From contig JAKCWW010004552.1 of assembly GCA_026260175.1 (NCBI GenBank), positions 1 through 40,687 of the forward strand: a stretch of 40,687 nucleotides of DNA, in the 5' to 3' direction. Each line of letters begins with the position of its first letter. The first letter of the stretch is position 1. The stretch is from Reticulitermes lucifugus. Its lineage: Eukaryota; Arthropoda; Insecta; Blattodea; Rhinotermitidae. The notes under the pieces are model-generated. The model was not told the origin of the DNA and ran no database searches. It was given only the letters and a program-made list of their open reading frames with translations. This document shows, one piece after another, positions 13,201-22,118 of this stretch. Both the position numbers and the translations under genes were made by a program.

Positions 13201-16200
13201 GCGTGGATAAAGCTGCCGGGGTGTGAAGTTAACCACTCACCTCCATCTAGTGCCGAGATTAATGAGTGGAGAGGGACAAATTTTAATGCGAAATGTATTG
13301 TTACTTTTCAGTTAGTGGCCTTAGTATCCATGTTATCACTCCGATGGTCTGCATTATTTGTATATTCTACACAATGCTGGTAAGTTTAAACACAACCAGG
13401 TAAGGGATACAATTATAAGTCAAAATTTTTTAATTTGCCATTTGATGTTAAATTTTTTCATGCATTAAATTACATCATACACACATAGAGGCCAAATTTC
13501 AATGTATCAGAAATAAAATTTTTATCGAACCTGAGAGTCAAGACATGTTTTAGGGATTAACAAAAGAATATTTACCACAAGACAAACAGAGTTTCATAAT
13601 TTGTCTCTTTTTTCTGTGTTAAAATTTTATCCAGGAAGATAGAATCCTTGTTGATTACTTGGTTTTGATGACAGTCATAACTTCCACTGAAAAAGAATGT
13701 CTCATAAAGGTTGAGAATTTTACGGTATTCATATATTTTCCGTACAATATGCGAGTAATTGGCGTTACGCATCTTGTGCCAGAAAGTTAATAATACATAA
13801 AAGATTATTGTTATTATTATTATTATTACATTAAAATATATTTCCAAAAAAGTTCATACTTACATGTTGCATATTTAGTGAAATCTAGACATCAAAGTGT
13901 TTCGTAGAGACAATAATATAGGAATTTGGCAGTATATCAGTGGCAACATTATCTGTGGAAAACTTAGCCAAAGATGAGAACGTTTTCAGTTGCATTCTCA
14001 ACGGATTTTCTACTAGAATTTTACATTATGTACACTACTCAAAGTGTACACCTACGTGAAATTTTAACAAAATTTCTGGCGTGCTATTTGTTTCTTCTTT
14101 TGTTTTGTAGGGTGGCTTGAAAGCTGTGGTTTGGATCGATTTCCTGCAAACAGTAGTCATTGTGATCTCAAGCATCGCAATCATTATCGTGGGTGTGGTC
14201 AAGGCTGGCGGTCTGGGAAACGTGTGGCATAAGAGTTCGGAGGGAGGGAGAATTCTGATATTTGAGTAAGACACAATTAAGAGGCGAAAAGTCATACTCC
14301 GTAATATCCAAAGAATATAAGAGGCCAATGCGAACAATGTAATGAGACACAGGCCTATGTCCATTTTCAATTCAACTGTGGCCTGTAGATGAGAGTGAAA
14401 ATGTTTTCAGTTATCACCTAAACTAAAGTTCGAAAATGAATTTCTCTGTCTTAAAAAAAGCCGTTGAAGATAGGGATTGTAGTCAGAATTTGCGAAATTT
14501 AAAGTCGGTAAGGTAAATAAATTTTACAAAATTTGAGAAAAATTATTTTTTACCAAACTTCGGAATATAGTTTTATTGCAGTTATTTTTAATTTTGCTTA
14601 CTATAGATATAATTCCGATCCCAGTGGCCGCGCGGACTAAGACGTAGGTCTGCGGCCGCTCGCTTACTAGGATCGTGGGTTCGAATCCCGCCGAGGACAT
14701 GGATGTCTGTCTCTTGTGAGTGCTGTGTGTTGTCAGGTAGAGGTCTCTGCGACGAGCTGGTCCCTCGTCCAGAGGAGTCCTACCTAGTGTGGCGTGTCTA
14801 AAGTGTGTGATCGTGAAGCCTCGAACCGTGAGGCGGCCTAGGCCCCCAAGGGGCTGTCGAGCCATTTAAAAAAATAGATATTATTACTCTTAATATTTCA
14901 TTTTTTAATTATTTTGAGCAGAATTGCCCTGCTATACAAGGTAGCGTACTTCTACTTTCTAACCTTAACATCTTCTCCAAGCCGTAATAAAATTCTTTCT
15001 TGCCCGCAGAATGGATCCCAGCCCTTTAGCGAGAGCGACATTTTGGAACGTCATAATTGGCAACATATTCTCGTGGCTTAACTACTGTGCGGTGAACCAG
15101 GGAATGATACAAAAGTTCCTAGCACTTCCGAGTATTAATAAAGCTAAAATGTAAGTAGGTCTGCTCCACTCTCGATGCACATGCTCATACCACATTTATA
15201 TTTCACGGAAATGAACATCAGCCAATTGTGTATTCTTTTTAAACCTTACGTATTTTACAGTATTTTAATCAGTTTTAATGTACAATTTTACTCAATGCAT
15301 AAACATATCTTGTATTTATGTGTAAAAATTAAAAGAAATAATCTTTTCTAATAATATTAAAAATATTTTTTGATCCTAGTAATGAAATTGATGAAATATT
15401 CAAATTCTTCATGCAAAGTAAAGAAAATATGTATCTGAGCCTTCTCAAGAGTTGTTTGTCCCACCTTCTTAGGTGTTAAGTACACACACATGATATATAT
15501 ATACATATATACTACAACGTCACTAAATTACAAATTTCGTGGGGAAATATTTGTACGAAAATTCCAAAATATCCATAAAATAATGGAAATAAAAGTTAAA
15601 TTTAAAGCACTCATTTCCTTTAAATTTACGAAGGTAATCAAAGATGATACTGAGCAGTCGTAAACGTTTAGGCCTGTGTTGCATATTTGTCAGTCTGTTT
15701 ATGCTCTAGGGATTGATTAAATATTTCGTTGTTATAACACATTCAGAGCACTGAAAACAAGAAAGATGGAAAAAGCCTTGTGTCTACTAACTAAATATCT
15801 GAACCCTAAATCCGACCGTGTCGGACTGGGATTGTGACAATATGTTTTCTGGTCGACTTTATTGTACACACTGTACATTCGTTACATATCTACACAGGCC
15901 TGTACGTAACATCGGTGGAATATGAATACAACGACATTACGAACGTGCTGCTGGTAACTCTGTTATTGTGTTACTCGGTAGAACTATACCAGAAATAAAA
16001 CACGGATATCCTTATGATTAAATTTGGGCCTCTGCGGTCAGCAGAAGTTATTCAGCCGCCTGTGTCATAGTATGGTTATGCTCTAAAATATTAATATTTG
16101 CCACTGTACACTAATATCTGATGAAGAAAGATCCCTTCATGTTACCATAATATGAACATTCCTACTACTTATACAAATGCTACTGAACTTCGCCAACAAG

Positions 16201-19200
16201 CAACAGAGAAGATACTCTACAACTTACTTAGCATTTATAAAATCAGAGCAGTCTACACGGTGTCACGATTCAGAAGACCATAACAGCTTTATTACAATAT
16301 CTGCTGCTTGTTGTTGCAAAAACTCTCGGTTATAGGTCTATGCATAGCTATTTTTGACATAATTCTTACCCCGTTCTGTCGTGGTCCAATTTCTGGCAGA
16401 GAAGTAACAGTTTTCTTTAATGGTCCTAATGAATGATTTTAACCCTTCTACAATGATTCTTTTTACCTGTGAATTTATACAGAACTGGCCTCCGAATTGT
16501 TGTGCATAGGCCAATAACTTTTACCGCAGACGATAAACAATGCCCAAGGTCTTATTCTGACGTCATGAAATTCTGAGGCTAAAGTACTACCTCATAGAGA
16601 ATTCGGTACACCACATAGCGTCAAATATTAGCCTAACATGCTTGATTCCGTAAATGTGTAAAAATTATGCAGAAATATCTAATAATATCGCTTTTTTCAG
16701 GTCACTGATTCTTTTCACAGTAGGAATATTTATAATTAAATGTATTAGCTGTTTCACCGGACTCATTATATACGCCACGTACCATGACTGCGATCCACTG
16801 AAGGTCAAGGTAATTGCACTTCATACATACTTAGATAAACTTTAGGTGTCAGTTGAAATTTCGGAGAACAAGGTGCTATCTTTCTTCAGTATAATGTATT
16901 AGGAATTATATTACTGTAAGCACAGTTCTCTAAAAGTAATATCACTTACAAATCCTTCACAATTTCAAGGTATTCGCTATCTCTACGTCAGATACTTAGG
17001 TCGATTCGAGTAGCTTTACTGTAGCATGCAACTCTCAGTTCGCTAAACGGCAAAGGAAAGAAAAGCCGCTATATAAGGAAAAGGGGAAACAAACTTCAAA
17101 GTTCGTATTACCTGCATTTATATTACGAACACTGCCGTTGCTTGCAGGCTAAACTGCTCAATAGGGACGGATCGTAAACAAGAAGCCTTAACAGGCTTCA
17201 TGCCCCTGATTTCCTGTTGTTGAATTTATCTTCCACAAGTCTTACGTTCTTAACGCCTTACATGTAAACTAATTATATAATTAAAGGTAAAATTCACCCT
17301 AGAAAAGGCCTTAGACAGTCTTATGATTAGAGTATTTCCATAACACAACGTGTGTTACTTTAACCAAACTCTGATCGATCTAATATAATTTTTCTCATCA
17401 GGTGATCGAAAGGCAAGACCAGCTTGTACCTTACTACATCATGGACATCGCTGCCACCATACCAAGTCTTCCTGGTCTTTTTATTGCCGGTTTGTTCAGC
17501 GCGGCCCTGAGGTAGATTATCTCCTAGGGGTAAAACAATTAAATTTAAAAACCGAGCAGAGCTGCTGCTGAAACGGATTCGTTTCACCAACATCTCAGAA
17601 CGTTTTTATATTGCAGACTTTTCTGAAATTCCACTGATAAGAGAGAAGTAACGTAATTAAGAATGTAAAAATTAAATTAAATCGGGTTTAGAAAAGTGTG
17701 AATTCCCTAAGGTACACCTACAAATTATTTTAAATATTTACGAATTTTTATTCTTCTGTGGCCTTGATTTTCAATTAGCTTGCATAGAAGCCACTATCTT
17801 CTATCTTTCGATAGTGGATATTCAGGGATAACTTAACCCCTCACAGGCCATGTAACTATATTTAACATTCCCTTTTATGCTAAATAAAACTGCATTCTGG
17901 ATTTACACTTTAAGTTAGGGTTCTTTTATTTGTTACAACCAAAAGGCCTTTGCGTGCATTTTTTGGACAGCTTTATTCTTGAAGATGGGATCGAAAGGTT
18001 GTCCCGAAACTCAGTAAATAATTATCAATCTACGCAGCGTAACATCCCAGAAGAGCGACTCTGAAGAGTGATTTTCCCCTAAATAAAAGTACATAAATAT
18101 CTGTGCAAGTCAGATGCGGTGTTTCATTTGAAGGATGAACCCCGTGTTTTCAAATGTATTTAGACGACCTAATTAATAATGATCCTTGTTTTTCTCAATT
18201 ATAATAAACTTGTGATTTTGATACAGTGTCAAAAGTGATAAACAATACACTATGCATATCCTTACATTAGAATCAATCTCCAGCAGGAGCTTTGACACTG
18301 CTTATTCTGCGCATTTTGACGAAGTGAGAGACTTATGTAACCCCAACAACGAAGCATGTAGGAGCTATGTAAAGAATACAACAAATAAAACATAAAATAA
18401 TGCATTTGTTGATGTTACATATGTTACTTACTCCATGAGGAGCTGTTTTTATGTTATGCATACAGCTCAAATGAGATGCGAAATTAAGTGGAGAAACAAC
18501 GGAAAAACTAAAAAATAATTTGCAAGGAATATATAATTTATATTGTAGCATGGGCCTTTGCAATGAACGGAATAACACAGACGTCGGAAACAACTAATTC
18601 ACTGGATGTGAAGCTGCGGATGTAGAAGAAAGGTCAGGTACAACTTACCGATAGTTAGAATGGATTCATAAAGAAAGTAATTATAACGAATTATAGTTAC
18701 TAGAATAAACGGCCGATGCAGGAAGCGAAAGCTACAGAAATTTGAATAAAATGCGAAAGAATCTTAAAAGTTATTTTTCTCTTTATAAGTTTCTTTTTTT
18801 AATTGGTTGTCTATTTTCCTAATTTTTACAGCTCTATGGCCAGCGCCCTCAACTCTCTGGCAGCTACGTTGTATGAAGACTTCATACAGCCCTGCTTGAA
18901 ATATAAAGTAACAGAGAAATGTGCCAGTTACATCCTAAGATTTGTAGTCGTCATTATAGGCGCCATCTGTGTCCTCATGGTTTTCGTGGTGGAAAAGCTT
19001 GACGGAATTCTGCAGGTAACAGCTGGGCTTAGTTGTCTACCGATTGGCGTTCGACCCATATTTCAGTCACCATGTAATTATTGGAAAACTCGTACTGTGT
19101 TTTACAGCTGGTCTACACCACAGGAGGAGTAACATCAGGAGCATTTCTGGGACTCTTCTCCTTGGGAATATTCTTCCCTAGAGCGAACTCTAAAGTAAGT

Positions 19201-21991
19201 TGCTTCTCTTCATTCTGTTTTCTGCCTGCGTCACCAAACGTGACTTCAACCTAATTTGAAACTGTGTGAGAAATTCTGAACAGGTAACTCTTCTTTGCCA
19301 CACTTTACCTAACTACTTATATCACTTTTACATTACCGTAACTTTTTTTAGTAACTGATTTATCTTTCTGTTACCAGTAACATCACTGACTGACATGTCA
19401 CAGATGATAAATTTTCATGCGCCTGTCCTTAAAACATCTATGAATTTCCACTTTACACTGCAAAATTAATATTAACTTATACCAGATTTCTGCATCACCT
19501 AAAAACATTTCAAATGCACAAGATGGGGCCCGTCGGCATGGCCTTTTGATCAAAATAATTAAACCTTTTACTCAATAAATGGTATAACATTCCTTTATTG
19601 GCCACACGACGATTATCTGCCCCACGGATTTAGTTCAAAACTGATTTTGAATTTAGTTATTTAGGCTTATTGCCTCATAAAACCAGGACTTTAATTTGTC
19701 GCCAATGAAAAAGAGCAATTCACCGAAATTTTTCTTCTGTGACTCTTATAATATTGACTTGAATTGTGGTTGCCGTCCACAAAGCGAACTTTATTTTATG
19801 AGCTTTTCATTTCGATGGCTTCACGAAGTTTGAATCTGTCGTTAGGGAGCGCTGGCAGGAGCCATTGTCAGTTTGCTGACAATGGCCTGGATCGCATTTG
19901 GCGCTCAGAAAGCTCTTGCTACTGGCACTATGAAGCACACGAAGCTCCCAACCTCCACAGAGGGCTGTATTACCATGAATGCTACCATGCCTCCAGCAGC
20001 CAACCCCGTAGAGTAAGTGGCACAATTTCTCATATCTTATTAATTTAAAACTCTATATCTACCTGGAACTTAGCCCCCTGAAATAAATGCTTAATTTCTA
20101 CACATTTCTCTTTTACCGTCTATAAAGACGGTAAGGCAAGTGTGAGTGACATTGACTTGTGAGTTGGGACGGTGGAAAAAGCAGATACCTTGAGGCACAT
20201 CTTGTTATTTGCTGTCCATATGCCGCGTGTGGGCGGTCGGGTGAGTGAGCTACTTTAATATGATAAGCGAGCCGACATGGGACAAAATATAGTTTTAGAT
20301 AAAATAATGCTCCTACATTAGACCTATCACACTTAAACCAGGTTGCTGGCCACATCGGGAATCCAACTGGGCAACTTGGAACTTCGAATAAAATTTCACA
20401 TTAACTTGTCGCTTTTCATTTGTAAATTTTTCAATGCATAAAAACGCAAGGACACAAAATACTCCATGTACTTAATTTTGCTGTTTTCTGGATGTTTTAT
20501 GAAATAAAAGTAACAAGCATGACAGCAAAGACGTGAGGTAAATTTCATCTTATAACATGTCATGAAGACAAAGAGCAGGGTGGATACAAGTAAAAATCTA
20601 CCCTTTCTTTAACCATGTTACTAGATTGGGAGGGTGGTCGACGCCACGCCTCGGCCGCCTTATCCCCGGGAAAGGGTCGCTGTACCCACTGTAGTAGAGG
20701 GTGGGCCGTCTGGAGTACAGGAGGACGATAGAATTCCATAACCTAAAAATTCGAGTAGGTCATATTATAAAGCTGTGCGAGCCGCGTGTTTGAGAGGCCT
20801 GCCCCATACTTAAGAAAATGAGCAGAATTATTGTTGGGGACTAAAGAAAGCCAAAACTTTCATTGTCGTGCTTAATAATTTGGAGAAACACTTATTGCCA
20901 AGTAAAATCAGATGGAACCATGACTACTATTCCTTACGTCAATACACCAGCACGAATCTAGACAGTATCTCGAATGAAATGAAGTAACTCATTTTAAAAC
21001 AGAAACTGAAAAGTCTGGGTTCAATGCTCCGGGTTAAAACGAGGCAGGGAGACATGCTCTCCTCTCTGAAATATTATGAGATTTTCCTAAGCGGCTTTAG
21101 GTAAACAGTTGCTTTATACTTCTAATTACGCAAAACTGCTTCCTTTAACATTATTTACAATCCATTATTCACCATACGTTGCACTATTCGAAATTATTAG
21201 CCTAAATGTGGGCTACAGCACCGTCGCTAAATCAAGCATACGCCGTGCCATGGCTCAGGCGGTCAGTTGCGGGCCTCTAACCGCGGAGGCCCGGGTTCGA
21301 TCCCGGGTCTGTCCATGTGGGATTTATGGCGAACAAAGTGGCACTGGGGCAGGTTTTCCCCGAGCACTTCGGTTTTCCCCTGTAATTTTCATCCCACCAG
21401 TGCTCCATTACTTGTAAAAACGGAAAGAAATCATCATCTTCATCACAGGGTTGCACAATAAGCCTAAAGGCTGCGGTGCGTCCGTAGCATCTGCTACGGA
21501 GCCCTTCACCACAAAAAAAATCAAGCATAAATAAAATCAGACAAAAATACTTTGTTGAGAAGCTAATGAGGCTGCAGCTACAAGAACCGATTCCATCTCT
21601 TTGTCTTCTTAAACAAATTAAGTGGCAAGTAATTTCAGTTCATTACGAAGTGTCTGTAGAAATCAGTAACAGATTCCGCTGACAACACATTGCAATCACA
21701 ATACGCTTCTTGTCTTACAGGAATCCAACAGAAGAAGCCTTCATCTTGTTCCGCATATCATTCATGTACTACACAATGCTTGGTTCATTCATACTGATGG
21801 TCGTTGGAGTGACTGTAAGTCTTCTAACGAAACCAACATATCCTCAAGATATGAACCCGAATTTGTATGCCCCATTTCTCCGAAACTACATCACGAAACT
21901 GAAAGAAGAGGGACGTCAAAACAATCCAACCGAGAGAGAATTACTCAACTTTCCACAAAAGAAAAAGAGTTCATTGACAGAAGAAGATTAA
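7084..21991 (+). CDS. SLC5 sodium:solute symporter (sodium-coupled monocarboxylate transporter-like), 12 coding exons
   Basis: Joining 7084-7292, 8986-9145, 11903-12020, 13312-13379, 14111-14265, 15010-15150, 16701-16809, 17402-17511, 18832-19015, 19108-19194, 19846-20012 and 21721-21991 gives 1779 nt, 592 residues plus TAA, with GT-AG at every intron and matching phases. Family hallmarks seen: LQLTSSYEYLQLRF across exons 2/3 (residues 116-129), GGLKAVVWIDFLQ (186-198), a VNQ-x3-Q motif (265-271), DQLVPYYIMD (326-335) and FSAALSSMASALNS (352-365). About 13 membrane segments are expected for the family. Ser357/Ser358 sit where the family's TM8 serines help bind Na+. The protein should be a plasma-membrane Na+-coupled importer of small organic anions. 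SMCT (SLC5A8/12-like) and SMVT (SLC5A6-like) insect paralogues cannot be separated from sequence reading alone, so the substrate is unassigned. The start at 7084 has A at -3; an in-frame ATG at 6961 has weak context and would add 41 Ser/Thr/Lys-rich residues. Confidence 0.93.
7912..8328. mobile_element. Inverted-repeat (MITE/foldback-like) element in intron 1
   Basis: The left arm (about 7912-8005) and the right arm (about 8235-8328) are imperfect reverse complements over roughly 95 bp. Matched blocks include TCGCAAC, CAACAAAATGCAC, CACACTGAAT and TTCCTACATGTTTCGA-CCACAA. A spacer of about 230 bp lies between them, with no coding capacity. No clear target-site duplication could be seen at the ends. 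Confidence 0.75.
8986..9145 (+). CDS. SLC5 exon 2 (residues 70-123)
   Basis: The exon begins after cttgcag and completes the split Ser70 codon, giving the helix SLVASHFSGITLMG that carries one side of the family Na+ site. It continues through VPSEVFYHGTIYW and a further membrane helix (about 93-114) and ends in LQLTSSYE at a codon boundary before GTAAGT. Intron 2 (9146-11902, the longest) holds a complete SINE-A copy (9293-9556) and two SINE-C pieces (about 11105-11290 and 11740-11825). Confidence 0.93.
9293..9556 (+). repeat. tRNA-derived SINE, family A copy 1 (intron 2), complete
   Basis: The element starts GCCGATCCCAGTGGCCGCGC, has a Pol III A-box-like TGGCCGCGCGG (9304-9314) and a decayed B box GGATTCAAATCC (9356-9367), then a unique body and a short A-rich tail. 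It is flanked by a perfect 9-bp target-site duplication GGATTCAGT (9284-9292 and 9557-9565). It lies in sense orientation to the host gene. Confidence 0.88.
11105..11290 (-). repeat. SINE family C body fragment (intron 2)
   Basis: The reverse complement aligns with 13150-13270 on the plus strand, sharing CTGGGG-CCAC, TTGGCACC, a CTTTC-containing block, CCACT-ACCTCCATCT-type sequence and GTGCC. The tRNA-like head is absent. Confidence 0.6.
11740..11825 (+). repeat. SINE family C fragment (intron 2, 78 bp before exon 3)
   Basis: It shares TTCTTTCGC, AAAGCGGCCGG, GAAGTTGACCACTCAC and CCATCTAGT with the fragment at 13185-13265, in the same orientation. Confidence 0.6.
11903..12020 (+). CDS. SLC5 exon 3 (residues 124-162)
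   Basis: The exon starts after tttcag with YLQLRFDRRVRV, the basic cytoplasmic loop that continues the hallmark motif from exon 2. A helix follows at about 136-160 (VLFTISVLLYIPLVIYIPAL). It ends after one base of codon 163 at G|GTAAGA. Intron 3 (12021-13311) holds a perfect 14-bp-arm inverted repeat (12606-12635) and a SINE-C fragment directly before exon 4. Confidence 0.93.
12606..12635. repeat. Perfect 14-bp inverted repeat with 2-bp loop
   Basis: GTGTAGGAGGTAAC, TT, GTTACCTCCTACAC. It lies within intron 3, so the transcript could form a tight hairpin. Confidence 0.85.
13118..13270 (+). repeat. SINE family C fragment (intron 3, just before exon 4)
   Basis: It contains CTCTGGGGCCCACTCACCGG, TTGGCACCAGGGTTCTTTCG and GAAGTTAACCACTCACC, and aligns with the 11.7-kb fragment (+) and the reverse complement of the 11.1-kb one. 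It ends about 40 bp before the exon 4 acceptor. Confidence 0.6.
13312..13379 (+). CDS. SLC5 exon 4 (residues 163-185, micro-size 68 bp)
   Basis: A short exon after ttttcag that encodes VSGLSIHVITPMVC and IICIFYTML, the helix leading into the GGLKAVVW motif. It ends on a codon boundary at CTG|GTAAGT. Its 68 bp are too short to stand out as an open frame; it is supported by phase agreement on both sides (one base from exon 3, clean boundary into exon 5) and by the conserved motif across the junction. Confidence 0.92.
13805..13829. repeat. (TTA)n short microsatellite in intron 4
   Basis: A run of TTA/ATT units within AT-rich intron sequence. Confidence 0.7.
14111..14265 (+). CDS. SLC5 exon 5 (residues 186-236)
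   Basis: The exon starts after tttgtag with GGLKAVVWIDFLQT, the strongest family motif in the gene. A helix (about 199-215) and an extracellular loop VKAGGLGNVWHKSS follow. It ends with two bases of codon 237 before GTAAGA. Intron 5 (14266-15009) carries the second SINE-A copy, 14615-14873. Confidence 0.94.
14615..14873 (+). repeat. tRNA-derived SINE, family A copy 2 (intron 5), complete
   Basis: It is highly similar to the 9.3-kb copy along its whole length, with an intact B box GGTTCGAATCC (14678-14688) and an A-rich tail. Flanking duplications are ATAGATATAATT (14603-14614) and ATAGATATTATT (14874-14885), 11 of 12 identical. The minus-strand reading of this SINE gives an 'AGFEPTI...' peptide that often appears as a spurious predicted protein in insect annotations. 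Confidence 0.88.
15010..15150 (+). CDS. SLC5 exon 6 (residues 237-283)
   Basis: The exon starts after gcccgcag and completes Glu237, then MDPSPLARATFW and the TM6-region helix ending WLNYCAVNQGMIQKF (259-273) and ALPSINKAK. Most relatives read YGVNQ at this site; here it is YCAVNQ, so Cys263 stands where a Tyr is usual. The exon ends with two bases of codon 284 at AT|GTAAGT. Intron 6 (15151-16700) is AT-rich with no element I recognise. Confidence 0.93.
16701..16809 (+). CDS. SLC5 exon 7 (residues 284-320)
   Basis: After a run of T and cag the exon completes Met284 and encodes the helix SLILFTVGIFIIKCISCFTG (285-304), then LIIYATYHDCDPLKVK, matching the family pattern of a helix followed by YxDCDP. 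It ends on a codon boundary before GTAATT. Intron 7 (16810-17401) shows no recognisable element. Confidence 0.92.
17402..17511 (+). CDS. SLC5 exon 8 (residues 321-356)
   Basis: The exon follows ctcatcag and encodes VIERQDQLVPYYIMD (321-335) and the first part of the TM8 helix, PGLFIAGLFSAAL. It stops two bases into the Ser357 codon at AG|GTAGAT, a non-consensus +5 donor. Intron 8 (17512-18831) is AT-rich with no recognised element. Confidence 0.93.
18832..19015 (+). CDS. SLC5 exon 9 (residues 357-418)
   Basis: This exon follows a strong pyrimidine tract and completes Ser357, giving ALSSMASALNSLAATLYEDF. The adjacent Ser357/Ser358 match the TM8 serines that coordinate Na+ in structurally known family members. 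Next come a cytoplasmic loop (IQPCLKYKVTEKCASY) and a helix (about 392-411), ending KLDGILQ at a codon boundary. Intron 9 (19016-19107) is only 92 bp, by far the shortest in the gene. Confidence 0.94.
19108..19194 (+). CDS. SLC5 exon 10 (residues 419-447)
   Basis: An 87-bp phase 0/0 exon after tttacag that encodes LVYTTGGVTSGAFLGLFSLG and IFFPRANSK, the glycine-rich helix typical of this part of the family. Its donor is AAA|GTAAGT. Intron 10 (19195-19845) has no recognised element. Confidence 0.93.
19846..20012 (+). CDS. SLC5 exon 11 (residues 448-502)
   Basis: The exon follows gttag and encodes GALAGAIVSLLTMAWIAFGA, a membrane helix, then a long extracellular loop with Cys488 and an N-glycosylation sequon at Asn492 (N-A-T). 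The donor is GA|GTAAGT, phase 2. Intron 11 (20013-21720) holds a divergent SINE-C copy (about 20630-20735) and a complete SINE-B with target-site duplication (21241-21517). Confidence 0.91.
20630..20735 (-). repeat. Divergent SINE family C fragment (intron 11)
   Basis: A locally GC-rich block with CCCGGGAAAG, then TGTACCCACT and GGGTGGGCC, in the same order and spacing as CCCAGGGAAAG, GGTGCCAAT and GGGTGGACC at 11.2 kb. The similarity is weaker than for the other copies. Confidence 0.4.
21241..21517 (+). repeat. tRNA-derived SINE, family B copy 1 (intron 11), complete
   Basis: The head has strong A-box TGGCTCAGGCGG (21251-21262) and B-box GGTTCGATCCC (21294-21304) motifs. A body follows with GTTTTCCCCGAGCAC and a TCATCATCTTCATCAC stretch, then a short A run. 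A perfect 12-bp target-site duplication AAATCAAGCATA flanks it (21229-21240 and 21518-21529). It is in sense orientation to the gene. It is unrelated in sequence to family A. Confidence 0.88.
21721..21991 (+). CDS. SLC5 exon 12, terminal (residues 503-592, stop TAA)
   Basis: The exon follows gtcttacag and completes Glu503, then ENPTEEAFILFRISFMYYTM, the last membrane helix (about 513-538) and a cytoplasmic tail rich in charged residues ending SSLTEED. The tail shows no obvious C-terminal PDZ-binding motif. Confidence 0.94.
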
Positions 21992-22112
21992 CCCTATTAC
22001 AAACATAAGCAACGCTAAATACCGATTTAGTTAAGAGGAAGGTCTGTACACAGCTCATGTCACAAATTTTTATTTCTCTTTCTCTCTACAATGTGTCTTC
22101 GCACGTATTAGA

Positions 22113-22118
22113 AATAAA
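22113..22118 (+). promoter_or_regulatory. Poly(A) signal AATAAA of the SLC5 gene
   Basis: A canonical AATAAA lies about 120 bp after the stop codon and would give a short 3' UTR. Another AATAAA occurs near 22934 and could serve as an alternative. No transcript evidence is available here. Confidence 0.55.

Noticed and set aside
14524..14865. 113-codon minus-strand open frame (MARQPLGGLGRL...)
   Set aside because: It is the antisense reading of SINE-A copy 2, not a host protein.
21241..21310. Possible functional tRNA gene (good A and B boxes)
   Set aside because: It is the head of a longer element with body, A tail and target-site duplication, so it is a SINE rather than a tRNA gene.
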